A program made the translations under genes and the position numbers. From positions 1-10,818 of the forward strand of contig VBAU01000269.1 in the NCBI GenBank assembly GCA_005883855.1: a stretch of 10,818 nucleotides of DNA. The letters run 5' to 3'. Under the pieces are notes generated by a model. The model saw only the letters and a list, made by a program, of their open reading frames with translations, did not search any database and was not told the DNA's origin. Below, in pieces: positions 1-8,420 of the stretch (position 1 is the first letter of the stretch; each line of letters starts with the position of its first letter). Source of the stretch: Bacteroidota bacterium (GTDB lineage: Bacteria; Bacteroidota; Bacteroidia; Chitinophagales; Chitinophagaceae).

Positions 1-1046
1 AGGTACATGATTACAATAGACAATGCAACAGAAAGAAAAGAAATCATCACGGCCTCACCAAGAAATTGAATGATGAGGTTTCGTTTTCCCGCACCTAATA
101 CTTTTCTAACGCCCACTTCCCTTGCTCTTTTTTCCGAGCGTGCGGTGGCCAGATTCATAAAATTGATGCAACCGATCAGTAAAATGATCCATGCAATGAT
201 GCTGAACATGCGCACGTGTTGAATACGGCCGCCTACTTGTTTCCCTTCTTCAAATTTGCTTTTGAGGCGCCAGTCGTTCATCGCGAACAGGAACGGCCTT
301 GCTATCGCAGTGGTATCTTTAGACTTTATGTAGTCATATAGTTTTTTATTGATGACCGCAGGATCGGCTTTTTTATCCAGCTCTGCAAAGGTTTGTATCC
401 CGTTGTTTCCCCATTGCTGCAACCACGTGTTCTTGTCCAGGTAGACCTGGAAAGGCGCTAGCCAGCCAAACTGTATAGATGTGTTTTCCGGGAGATCTTT
501 GAGGACGCCGCTAACGATGTAATCTTCCTTATTGTCCAATTTGAGCGACTTGCCAATTATAGTTTTATCATCGCCAAAAAATTTTTTAGCCATCTTTTCG
601 GTGATCACTACGGAATGCAGTTGAGTCAATGCATTTTCTTTTTTTCCTTGCTCGAACGGAAGAGTGAACATGCTAAAAATAGAAGAGTCCGCGTAGAACC
701 CTTCCTCATAAATCGCCTTGTCGCCCAAGCTGAATAATGTATACTGCCCCCAGGTCATGCGACACGTGTTTTTGATTCCAGGTATCTCCTCTTTCATGCC
801 GACAGCTAGTAAGCCCGGTGTAGCACCGAAGGTGTAAGTCTTTCCCTCGTATGCCTGGTTCTCAATAACCTGGTATAGTTGATCTCTTTTGTAATTGTTG
901 TGGTCGTAACTAAGTTCATCTTCCACCCACAGAAAAATGAAACCGGCGCACGTGACACCCACGGCTAACCCAAAGATGTTTAGGAAACCGTAAGTCTTAT
1001 TTTTCCAGAGATTGCGAAACGCCGTCTTGAGATAATTTTTAATCAT
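1..1046 (-). CDS. MacB/FtsX-type ABC transporter permease, N-terminal part (runs off left edge)
   Basis: The minus-strand frame is open from the ATG at 1046-1044 to the window edge and encodes the first 348 residues of a protein expected to be about 790. It starts MIKNYLKTAFRNLWKNK, a cytoplasmic amphipathic segment, followed by membrane helix 1 (about 21-41) ending in WVEDELSYD. A MacB-like periplasmic core domain follows (about 45-275), then helix 2 (about 279-301, with GCINFMNLATARS), the first coupling-helix motif REVGVRKVLGAG (309-320) and the start of helix 3. The family provides the membrane subunit of mechanotransmission-type ABC systems in the inner membrane, usually with an ATPase from a separate gene; the substrate is unknown. 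It is the last gene of the array within the window, 65 bp after the preceding permease. The start is fixed by alignment with the paralogs. No defect is seen in the visible part. Confidence 0.9.
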   Translation of the reverse strand, partial: MIKNYLKTAFRNLWKNKTYGFLNIFGLAVGVTCAGFIFLWVEDELSYDHNNYKRDQLYQVIENQAYEGKTYTFGATPGLLAVGMKEEIPGIKNTCRMTWGQYTLFSLGDKAIYEEGFYADSSIFSMFTLPFEQGKKENALTQLHSVVITEKMAKKFFGDDKTIIGKSLKLDNKEDYIVSGVLKDLPENTSIQFGWLAPFQVYLDKNTWLQQWGNNGIQTFAELDKKADPAVINKKLYDYIKSKDTTAIARPFLFAMNDWRLKSKFEEGKQVGGRIQHVRMFSIIAWIILLIGCINFMNLATARSEKRAREVGVRKVLGAGKRNLIIQFLGEAVMISFLSVALSIVIMY

Positions 1047-1111
1047 GTTAATTTTCTTGTTTTTGCGACGAGGTGAGACCTGAAACGTCAGACCTTTCAC
1101 GTTTCACGCCT
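1047..1111 (-). repeat. Intergenic heptad-repeat array with hairpin, spacer 1
   Basis: This 65-bp spacer separates two permease genes. On the plus strand, 1081-1115 reads in 7-bp steps: TGAAACG, TCAGACC, TTTCACG, TTTCACG, CCTTCAC. The last unit contains the stop codon of the upstream gene. TGAAACGT (1081-1088) and ACGTTTCA (1099-1106) form a perfect 8-bp stem around a 10-base loop. With one bulge and one mismatch, pairing extends outward through 1073-1079 and 1108-1115, including the stop codon. In sense orientation the array ends in an A-rich leader before the next ATG, with no Shine-Dalgarno sequence and no U-run. I infer an RNA structure element; no function is established. Confidence 0.7.
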
Positions 1112-3487
1112 TCACTCAATCCGCAACGATTTCACCGGATTCGCGATCGCCGTTCTAATTGCCTGGAATCCTACGGTGAACAATGCAATCAATACAGCAA
1201 GTAAACCCGTTATAAAAAACATCCACCAGCTAATGCTGATCCTGTAAGCAAAATCCTGCAACCATTTATTCATGGCAAACCATGTAACAGGTGACGCAAT
1301 CATAAAAGCTAACAATACCAATACGATGAACTCTCGCGCTAACAAGCGGGTTATACTTGTCACACTCGCTCCTAATACTTTTCTGATTCCAATTTCTTTT
1401 GTCTTGACGTTCGCCGTGTATGTCGCTAAGCCAAAAAGACCCAGGCAGGAAATCACGATTGCAACCACGGCGAATAGGTTAAAGAGAACCCCTATTCTTT
1501 GATCGTTCTTATACATTTTATTGAAATCGTCATCAAGGAAAGAATAATCAAAAGGAAACTCGCTTGAGTACTGCTTCCATGTTCTGGTTGCACCGGCAAT
1601 TGCTTTTGATACGTCTTTGGCAGTAGTTTTTACATAGATTCCCCAGCAAGCAGGATCATAATAAAATATGGCCGGCTCGATGGCTTTCTTTAAGGAAGCA
1701 TAATTAAAATCTTTCACCACGCCTATAATCGTTCCTTTATTTTGCCACAACGTGAAAGACTTGCCTATCGGGTTTTTAATGCCAGCCTGCTTAACAGCTG
1801 TTTCATTTAGTATAAAATGTGCAGAGTCTGCCGGTGATCCGGTGAAATTACTGCCCTGGACGATCTTCATTTTCAACAGGGGTATCAGATCCTTATCAAT
1901 CGCGTTGGGATGAATTAAGAATGTCCTGTTTAGTTCCTTTCCTTCCCAATACGTGTCGCCTGTGGTACCATTGACGCCCGCAACCGTGCCGTTGATGGAA
2001 GCAATACCTAATATCCCTGGTTGCTTTGAAAGCTCGTTGCGGAACGCTTCAAAATGATTGTGCATTTCATCTTTTAGCCCAAATGCAAAAACATGTTCTT
2101 TATCAAACCCGAGATCTTTTTGCCTTACATATTTTAATTGTCCGCTGATAACAATCGTCGCAATAATGAGACTCACTGAAAAAATAAATTGGCTAACGAC
2201 CAGTGTTTTTCTAAGAAATGTATTGCCCACGCCAACTGAAAGTTTACCCTTCAATGCCTGGATGGGCTTGAATGAGGACAATTGCAGGGCCGGGTAAATG
2301 CTGGCTAAAGCCAATGTTCCAAGGAGGGCGCCTACGACGACAATCCATACATTCTTGTTTGCAAAACTGAATACGAGGTGCTTACCCGAGATGTCATTGT
2401 ACACCGGAAGCAGCAAGTAAACAATAAGAAGAGCGGCTACCGATGCGAATAAAAATAATAGCGCCGATTCAATCACAAACTGAACAAACAACTGGTTTCT
2501 GGCTGCGCCAATAATTTTACGCACGCTCACTTCTTTTGAACGGAGTATGGAACGTGCTGTAGAAAGATTTACATAATTAATACAGGCTATTACTAAGATC
2601 AGGATCGCCACAACCAAAAATATTCTCACGGTCTGCAACGCGCTGCTATTTCCGTCGGGGGTAACCAAATGAAGAGTTTGCAACGGTTGAAGAGTAAAGA
2701 AATTATTTTTCGCATCCGCATCGTCCCTTCTTCTATCTATATACAATTGTGATATCTTTTTTGCAACCGTTTCAGGAGACGCACCATTCTTTAGCTGCAG
2801 ATAAATATGAAAATAGTAGTTGCCAAGATCCTCATCCATGGTTTTCCAGTCCCCATTGCCTCCAGAGGCTGCAAATTCTTTCGCATACCAGCTCATGGGG
2901 AGTACCATGTTATAACGAAAGCTTGAGTTTTCCGGAAAATCTTGAACTACACCCGTGACTGTAAAATTGCCCTGCGCGGTTGCAAGTATTTTACCGACCG
3001 CGTTGGAATTGCCAAAATATTTTCTGGCTTCCGAAGAAGTAATAACTATGGAATTGATATTCGGAAAAGGGTTTGTGGCAACGCCCTGGAGAAACTTAAA
3101 ATCAAAAACAGAAAAGAACGTTGAATCAACAAAGGCAAGATTAGATTCATTGAACTTCTTGTCACCATATTTGAAGAGAAACGACTGGTAAATTTCGTTT
3201 ACCCGCACTGTCTTCATCACGTCAGGTATTTGCTTGCTGAAGACAGCCAATGGAGCTGGTGCCCCGTCCCAAACCTGCGCGCTGGTACCCGCGCCAATGT
3301 GAGAATTAATTTTGTAAATATCGCCGGCATTGTGATGAAAACTATCGTAGCTTAATTCGTCCTGCACCCAAAGCAATATGAGAATCCCAACTGCCAGGCC
3401 TATCGAAAGACCCGTGATGTTGATACCGCTGTACAACTTATTTTTCTTAAGATTGCGCCACGCTGTTTTGAAATAGTTCTTAATCAT
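1112..3487 (-). CDS. MacB/FtsX-type ABC transporter permease, complete, 791 aa
   Basis: Intact 791-residue inner-membrane permease. Likely helices are at about 21-41, 287-308, 337-361, 380-402, 426-448, 666-690, 716-738 and 754-776. Two large periplasmic domains (about 45-285 and 450-660) separate them, giving a fused double MacB unit (helix, core domain, three helices, repeated). The first coupling motif is KEVSVRKIIGAA (318-329), which departs from the usual EVGIRKVLGA; the second is the standard KEIGIRKVLGAS (697-708). The halves end similarly, SSFKPIQALKG (404-414) and ANPVKSLRIE (782-791), supporting internal duplication. The second periplasmic domain has the family segment GVVKDFNYASL (589-599). 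The start at 3487 matches the N-termini of the paralogs. Mechanical coupling to a cytoplasmic ATPase dimer is known for the superfamily; that partner and the substrate (lipid, peptide, drug or lipoprotein) cannot be told from here. Confidence 0.93.
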   Translation of the reverse strand: MIKNYFKTAWRNLKKNKLYSGINITGLSIGLAVGILILLWVQDELSYDSFHHNAGDIYKINSHIGAGTSAQVWDGAPAPLAVFSKQIPDVMKTVRVNEIYQSFLFKYGDKKFNESNLAFVDSTFFSVFDFKFLQGVATNPFPNINSIVITSSEARKYFGNSNAVGKILATAQGNFTVTGVVQDFPENSSFRYNMVLPMSWYAKEFAASGGNGDWKTMDEDLGNYYFHIYLQLKNGASPETVAKKISQLYIDRRRDDADAKNNFFTLQPLQTLHLVTPDGNSSALQTVRIFLVVAILILVIACINYVNLSTARSILRSKEVSVRKIIGAARNQLFVQFVIESALLFLFASVAALLIVYLLLPVYNDISGKHLVFSFANKNVWIVVVGALLGTLALASIYPALQLSSFKPIQALKGKLSVGVGNTFLRKTLVVSQFIFSVSLIIATIVISGQLKYVRQKDLGFDKEHVFAFGLKDEMHNHFEAFRNELSKQPGILGIASINGTVAGVNGTTGDTYWEGKELNRTFLIHPNAIDKDLIPLLKMKIVQGSNFTGSPADSAHFILNETAVKQAGIKNPIGKSFTLWQNKGTIIGVVKDFNYASLKKAIEPAIFYYDPACWGIYVKTTAKDVSKAIAGATRTWKQYSSEFPFDYSFLDDDFNKMYKNDQRIGVLFNLFAVVAIVISCLGLFGLATYTANVKTKEIGIRKVLGASVTSITRLLAREFIVLVLLAFMIASPVTWFAMNKWLQDFAYRISISWWMFFITGLLAVLIALFTVGFQAIRTAIANPVKSLRIE

Positions 3488-3608
3488 GGACTCGAAATTT
3501 TGATGTCAATCGTGTCCCGATAGCTATCGGGAGTGAATGGTCAATTGTCAACAAGAATTTTTGTCAGTAGGGAACCCATTCACCATTCACCATTGACAAT
3601 TCACGCTC
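3488..3608 (-). repeat. Intergenic heptad-repeat array of a second sequence type, spacer 2
   Basis: This is the longest spacer (121 bp). On the plus strand, 3577-3604 holds four phased heptads, CATTCAC, CATTCAC, CATTGAC and AATTCAC, followed by GCTCTCA, which carries the upstream stop codon. The opposing arm, 3533-3553, holds GTGAATG, GTCAATT and GTCAACA. Positions 3533-3552 align with the reverse complement of 3585-3604 at 16 of 20 bases, giving a long imperfect hairpin with a loop of about 32 bases (3553-3584). The units share the period and the GTGA/TCAC core with the other spacers but have an AT-rich variant sequence. An 18-bp palindrome abuts the left arm. The next start codon is at 3487, about 45 bases beyond that arm. 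Confidence 0.65.
3515..3532. repeat. Perfect 18-bp palindrome TCCCGATAGCTATCGGGA
   Basis: The 18 bases are identical to their own reverse complement, and symmetry breaks immediately outside (G on both sides). The element lies inside spacer 2, between the heptad arms and the start codon at 3487, 27 bases upstream of it. It has no separate loop and is not followed by a T-run in the sense direction, so it is a poor fit to an intrinsic terminator. Short palindromes of this CCCGATAGCTATCGGG type are, to my recollection, recurrent in Bacteroidota intergenic DNA, but I cannot test that here. A dyad-binding site or a REP-like element is possible. Confidence 0.6.
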
Positions 3609-4523
3609 TCATTCCGTTCTCAAACTCTTCACCGGGTTCGCAATCGCCGCTTTAATTGCCTTCACACTTACCGTCAACAGTGCAATCAATACAGCTGATA
3701 ATCCCGCAACGATAAACACCATCCAGTTAACATTTATCCTGTAAGCAAAATCTTTCAACCATTCATTCATGGATATCCAGGAAATTGGTGTTGCGATAGC
3801 AATAGCGATCAGCACCAGCTTTAAAAAGTCCTTCGATAAGAGATTTACAAGTCCCGGCACGCTCGCACCCAACACTTTCCGAATGCCGATCTCTTTTACT
3901 TTTCTTTCAACCACATAAATCGATAAGCCAAATAAACCTAAGCAGGCAATTAGTAACGATAACCCTGCAAAAGCATAAAACACACCCTGCATTTTATTTT
4001 CATTCCCGTATTGCTGATTCACCTTCTCCTCCACAAATGCATATTGGAGTGGCACATCGGGTACCGACGAAGCCCATATTTTTTTCAGGTGATTTAGTGC
4101 TTCATCAGTATGTCTTGTATCAATTTTAAGTGACAACGAGTTTCCACTTTTTGCATAACCAATGCGTAAGGCCTCCACCGGTTTATGCAAACTTTCGAAG
4201 TTAAAATCCTTGACCACACCTACTACAACCTGTTGGTCGTCGCCTTTTCCAAATCGCTTTCCAATCGCATTGTCCGGCCTTTGCCATCCAAACGTTCTCA
4301 CGGCCGCTTCATTTACTATCAATGACTTTGCCGTGTCTGCCGGGAATGCCGGAGAAAAGAATCTACCAGCCGCCAGCTTCATATCATAGGTATCAAAAAA
4401 TGAAGTGTCCACACTCATGCCGTATAAGCTGGTGGATATTTCTTCACCCTTCAGATTTTCAGTTGTTGTCCATCCATTACCTAAGCCGCCCACTACGTTT
4501 TGTGCATGTTTGCTTACATTCAA
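3609..4523 (-). pseudogene. Broken MacB/FtsX-type permease, C-terminal fragment
   Basis: This is the downstream half of the permease that begins at 5973, in a different frame from its N-terminal half. Homology to the paralogs starts at about 4523 with LNVSKHAQNVVGG. It covers most of the second periplasmic domain, including VVVGVVKDFNFESL, then the last three membrane helices, the coupling motif KEIGIRKVLGAS (3896-3861) and the family tail ANPVKSLRTE. The frame stays open back to a TTG at 4646, but residues encoded by 4646-4524 look like nothing in the family and overlap the true N-terminal frame, so that start is an artefact. The fragment lacks the first five helices and would not be a working permease alone. 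Its preserved motifs suggest a recent lesion or an assembly error. Confidence 0.8.
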
Positions 4524-5973
4524 TATATATGGACTTAACCGCATCCTCGCCAAAAAACTTAACCTCCACCACCGCTTTACCATTAAATCCCAGCGATTTG
4601 TTTTTAATGAATTGCATTTGTTGGGTGATGATAATAAGCGAAGCAATTAGCGCAATACCGATGGTGAATTGAAATAAGACGAGACTTTTACGAATGAAAT
4701 TTCCCCGGTTGCTTAATGAAAAATTTCCTTTTAATGAAATGGCAGGCTTAAAAGACGACAATATAAAAGCTGGGTAAACACCAGCCGTAACAGAAATAAA
4801 CAAAATGAAAGCAGAAATGATCAGAAGATTAGTTTGCGAAAAATCAAAACTGTACGACTGGCCAAGCCACTGGGAAAATACGGGCAACAACAATTTTACA
4901 GTCAAGACGCCCAACAAAACTGCAATCGCGCTGACCAAAAAGGTTTCCGTAAAAAATTGTCGAACCAGCAGGACCTTCGTGGCGCCAACTACTTTTCTCA
5001 CCGAAGTTTCTTTGGCCCTCCTAATTGCGCCGGCCGTAGTGAGGTTGACATAATTGATGCATGCCAGGAGTAAAACAATAATTCCTATTATTGTAAAAAT
5101 CTTAACTCGTGCCAGGCTTCCATTATTGGCCGCGTCATAACGCAAGTGTGATTTCAGGTGGATGTCATGGATGGGTTGAAAAAAATAGCTATAGGTCATT
5201 TTATTTTCTTTCCATTCCTTCTCTGAAAAGTGAGCCACGACCGAGTTTACTTGTTTTTCTGCTTGTTCCCATTTAGAGGGATCCGCGACCTGGACATAGG
5301 TAAAAGGCCAACCACCTGACCAGGCATTATCTATGTCAAACTTCCATTTTTCGGTTGCTATGCGCCTGAGGTGAGCAAACGGCACGACCATGTCAAATTG
5401 AATATGAGAGTTCATGGGCGAATTTTCGCAAATGCCTGCCACCATCATCGGGTATTCATTATCTATAAGCACCGTTCTGCCTATGGCGTTGTCAGCATTA
5501 CCAAAATATTTTACTGCCAGTTTTTCCGAGAGCACTAAATGATCTGCCATTGCCAAAACATTTGTTGGCTGCCCTTTTTTTAAACGAAATCCAAAAAATT
5601 TAAAGAAATTGCTATCAACGATTATCGCATTCGATTCGATAAATTGATCGTTACCTGTTTTTACTTTAAATGTTTCAGTAAAAACCCTGCAGGCTGATTG
5701 AATGGACGGTAATTGTTTTGGCAGCTGTGCTCCTAATGCGCACCCCGAACCTGCTTGTGAAAAGGATTCGCTTTCACTCTTGAATGTGTTGGCAATGCGG
5801 AATATCTGTTTACCATTGGGATGAAAATTATCATAACTCAGCTCCTTCTGTAACCATATTCCTATCAGGACACAGACGGCAATACCGATGGTGAGTCCAA
5901 ATATATTGAGCGACGCAAATGTTTTATTTCGCGTCAGATTGCGCCATGCGATTTTGAAATAGTTTTTAATCAT
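4477..5973 (-). pseudogene. Broken MacB/FtsX-type permease, N-terminal fragment, 498 aa
   Basis: Starts MIKNYFKIAWRNLTRNK at 5973. It contains helix 1 (about 21-41), the first periplasmic core domain (45-285), helix 2 with LLLACINYVNLTTAG (300-314), a divergent first coupling motif KETSVRKVVGAT (321-332), helices 3 and 4, SSFKPAISLKG (406-416) and helix 5 (428-450). Family similarity stops at about residue 481, in FFGEDAVKS (473-481). The last 15 or so residues (after SIYI) are out-of-frame and end at a stop at 4477. The C-terminal half continues in another frame from about 4523. Compared with the 791-residue paralog, about 10 residues between LGF and the VVGG region are missing at the join, so one inserted or lost base does not explain it. 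The break lies at an AT-dinucleotide run (4523-4530). Confidence 0.82.
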
Positions 5974-6038
5974 ACAAATGTTATTTTAGTCGTGAAATGT
6001 CAAAACGTCAAACGTGAATCATTTCACCTCTCACGCTT
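5974..6038 (-). repeat. Intergenic heptad-repeat array, spacer 3
   Basis: This 65-bp spacer reads in 7-bp steps on the plus strand from 5991: CGTGAAA, TGTCAAA, ACGTCAA, ACGTGAA, TCATTTC, ACCTCTC, ACGCTTT, CACTCAG. The last two units overlap the upstream stop codon (6039-6041). Positions 5992-6014 pair with 6020-6042 at 14 of 23 positions, plus four G-U pairs in sense RNA, so this is the weakest of the long stems. A local GTGAA/TTCAC stem (6014-6018 with 6023-6027) is an alternative. In sense orientation the array ends TTTCACGAC, exactly as in spacer 4, and an A-rich leader of 17 bases leads to the ATG at 5973. Confidence 0.68.
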
Positions 6039-8420
6039 TCACTCAGTTCTTAAACTCTTCACCGGGTTAGCAATCGCCGCCTTTATCGACTGAAAACTCA
6101 CGGTGGTTAACGCAATGGAAATAGCTAACAGTCCGGCGGCAAAAAATATTTCCCAGCCAAGTTTTATTCTATATGCATAATCCTCCAGCCATCTGTTCAT
6201 CACATATGCGGCAACTGGCGTCGCAATCATTATCGAAATCACCACCAGTTTTACAAAGTCCATAGACAGCAGTTTCGCGATGCTCAAAACCGATGCGCCC
6301 AGCACTTTTCGCACACCTATTTCTTTTATCCTGCTTTCCGCTACGTAGGCAGACAAGCCGAACAAACCAAGGCACGAGATGAAGATGGCCAGAGCCGCGA
6401 ACAGGCCAGCCATTGTTTTGCTGCGCTGCTCGCTATCGAATTGTTTTGCGTATTCTTCATCGACAAATTTGTAGTCGAGAGGATAATCAGGATTGTATTT
6501 TTTAAATACCTTTTCGGCTTTAAGAATATTAACTGCGGTGGCCTCAGCAGGATTCAATTTAATATGCATCGTATTAAACCATGACCCTGGCCCCTCAATA
6601 ACGGTTGGGGGAACCTCTTCGTAAGGCGAGCCGATAACATAATCTTTTACCACACCCACAACTCGCAAAGGCTTGTTACCGGAAAGCGTGGATATTGTTT
6701 GCCCTACAGGATCTGTGAAGCGCATCAACTTCACGGCAGTCTCATTCAATAATACCGAAAAGCTGTCAGCGGGATACTTGTAAATATCGATGTCTCTTCC
6801 TTCAATCAAATGCAAACTCGCGGTCTTGACCCAATCTGCATCGGCGCTATATAAAGTGACTGTCGTGTTTGTGTCTTTTGGATTCTCATTTGCCCATCGC
6901 AAACCCCATGTATGTCCACCACCATGAGTAACATCAATCATGTTTTTGGTTACGGATGAAGCAATATTCGAACTAATCAGTTCTTGCTTTATTAACGCGT
7001 AGTTCTTGTCAATGTCACCAACAAAATCCACATGGATCAGGTTATTGTTTGAATATCCCTTGTCGCGGCTCTGCGCGTGCTGTACCTGGTTGCGGACAAC
7101 AATGGTTGATATAATGAGGATAATTGCAAATGTGAATTGCACGACCACCAACATCCTTCTTGGTGAAATGATGGCTGTGGTTCTTTTAAACTGTTTTTTG
7201 AATATGCTGATGGGTTCGAACGAGGACAAATAAAATGCAGGATAGCTCCCGGCAAGCAAACTTGTCACTGAGATAAAAGCGATTGTACACAGCCAGAAAT
7301 AAGGATTTGAGTATGGAATGGAAAGCTGCTCCCTGATGATCTTATCAAATGAGGGCAAAACGAGCTGAACGGTCAGCAGTGCGATGGCTCCGGCAATGCA
7401 TGTGGTTAAAAACGACTCTGCAATAAATTGACCTATCAATAAATTTTTACCCGCTCCAGCAACCTTTCTTATACCAACTTCCTTTGCGCGTTTTTCGCTT
7501 CGTGCAGTGCTCAAGTTCATGAAGTTAATGCAGGCGATGAGCAGAATGAATACGGCAATGATTGCAAATATGCGAACAGTGTCAACTCGACCTCCGACGG
7601 GCTTGCCATTTTCAAAGTTGCTGTATAAGTGCCACTGGCGAAGAGGGAACAGAAAATGCGTCCATATATCATTCCTGCCGGCATTGATTCTCGAAAGGTC
7701 TTTGATCTTAGCATTGAACGCCTGAAGATTTGTATTTTGACTAAGGAGGACGTACACGGGCGTGTTGTTACTTAGCCAGCTCTCATTGCTCCATCCTGGG
7801 CCAAGTTTTTTTAAGTAATCCCAGGATAACAAGTATTCAAAATCAAAGCGGGTATTTGATGGACGATTTTTCAGCACACCTGTAACCGTGAAATTGTCAA
7901 CGCTGTCAATCCTGACAATTTTGCCAACGGCATCTTCGTTGCCAAATAGTTTTTTTGCAAGATTTTCCGTGATCGTAATGGAGTAAACGTTTTTGAGTTG
8001 GTCATGTTCACTTCCCCGCTCGAGGGGAAAACTGAACATCTGCAAAAAAGCCGGGTCAACAAAACTGCCATTGATTCCTGTAAAACTCTTACTGTTCGCG
8101 GTAATGAGAAAACTGTTTATATCTTTTACACGTGTCTGCCCTTCTACTTCCGGAAAGTTTTGTTTTATCGCCGGACCGAGTGGTTGCGGCACGACAGGTA
8201 TTACAGTCGGACGACCGTCGGTATTATTCGTAAGACCGTAGACCTCGTACAACCTGTCTTTATTGATGTGGAATTTATCGAAGCTGATTTCATTTTGTAG
8301 CCACAACAGAATAAGGCTTGCTCCCGCCATGCCAATAGCCAGGCCGCCGATATTGATCAGGGAAAAACTTCTTCCTCGAAGAAGACTGCGCCATGCTGTT
8401 TTGAAATAACTTTTGATCAT
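6039..8420 (-). CDS. MacB/FtsX-type ABC transporter permease, complete, 793 aa
   Basis: Intact inner-membrane permease. I place the start at the ATG at 8420 (MIKSYFKTAWRSLLRGR), which matches every paralog. An upstream in-frame GTG at 8474 would add 18 residues encoded by the intergenic repeat array and is rejected. Helix 1 is at about 21-41, followed by a periplasmic core domain to about 280, helix 2 with LLIACINFMNLSTARS (293-308) and coupling motif KEVGIRKVAGAG (313-324). Helices 3 to 5 follow, then a second periplasmic domain with VVGVVKDYVIGS (587-598), three last helices, KEIGVRKVLGAS (699-710) and tail ANPVKSLRTE. The second periplasmic domain has DVTHGGGHTWGLRW (496-509), with no close counterpart in the neighbours, so the ligand or partner may differ. 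No ATPase gene is adjacent. Confidence 0.93.
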   Translation of the reverse strand: MIKSYFKTAWRSLLRGRSFSLINIGGLAIGMAGASLILLWLQNEISFDKFHINKDRLYEVYGLTNNTDGRPTVIPVVPQPLGPAIKQNFPEVEGQTRVKDINSFLITANSKSFTGINGSFVDPAFLQMFSFPLERGSEHDQLKNVYSITITENLAKKLFGNEDAVGKIVRIDSVDNFTVTGVLKNRPSNTRFDFEYLLSWDYLKKLGPGWSNESWLSNNTPVYVLLSQNTNLQAFNAKIKDLSRINAGRNDIWTHFLFPLRQWHLYSNFENGKPVGGRVDTVRIFAIIAVFILLIACINFMNLSTARSEKRAKEVGIRKVAGAGKNLLIGQFIAESFLTTCIAGAIALLTVQLVLPSFDKIIREQLSIPYSNPYFWLCTIAFISVTSLLAGSYPAFYLSSFEPISIFKKQFKRTTAIISPRRMLVVVQFTFAIILIISTIVVRNQVQHAQSRDKGYSNNNLIHVDFVGDIDKNYALIKQELISSNIASSVTKNMIDVTHGGGHTWGLRWANENPKDTNTTVTLYSADADWVKTASLHLIEGRDIDIYKYPADSFSVLLNETAVKLMRFTDPVGQTISTLSGNKPLRVVGVVKDYVIGSPYEEVPPTVIEGPGSWFNTMHIKLNPAEATAVNILKAEKVFKKYNPDYPLDYKFVDEEYAKQFDSEQRSKTMAGLFAALAIFISCLGLFGLSAYVAESRIKEIGVRKVLGASVLSIAKLLSMDFVKLVVISIMIATPVAAYVMNRWLEDYAYRIKLGWEIFFAAGLLAISIALTTVSFQSIKAAIANPVKSLRTE

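Noticed and set aside
3515..3532. Intrinsic terminator at the palindrome
   Set aside because: There is no loop and no T-run downstream on either strand.
4477..4535. Programmed ribosomal frameshift joining the two halves of the 5973-3609 gene
   Set aside because: There is no good slippery heptamer, and joining the frames would still leave about 10 family residues missing; a deletion or assembly error fits better.
4524..4646. Start of the C-terminal fragment at TTG 4646 as an independent gene
   Set aside because: The residues before about 4523 are out-of-frame translation of the upstream fragment and resemble nothing in the family.
5974..6014. Bacteroidota-type promoter (TAnnTTTG with an upstream TTG) before the gene at 5973
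   Set aside because: Sense-strand TAACATTTG is one base off the spacing and sits almost on the start codon, so the match is too weak to annotate.
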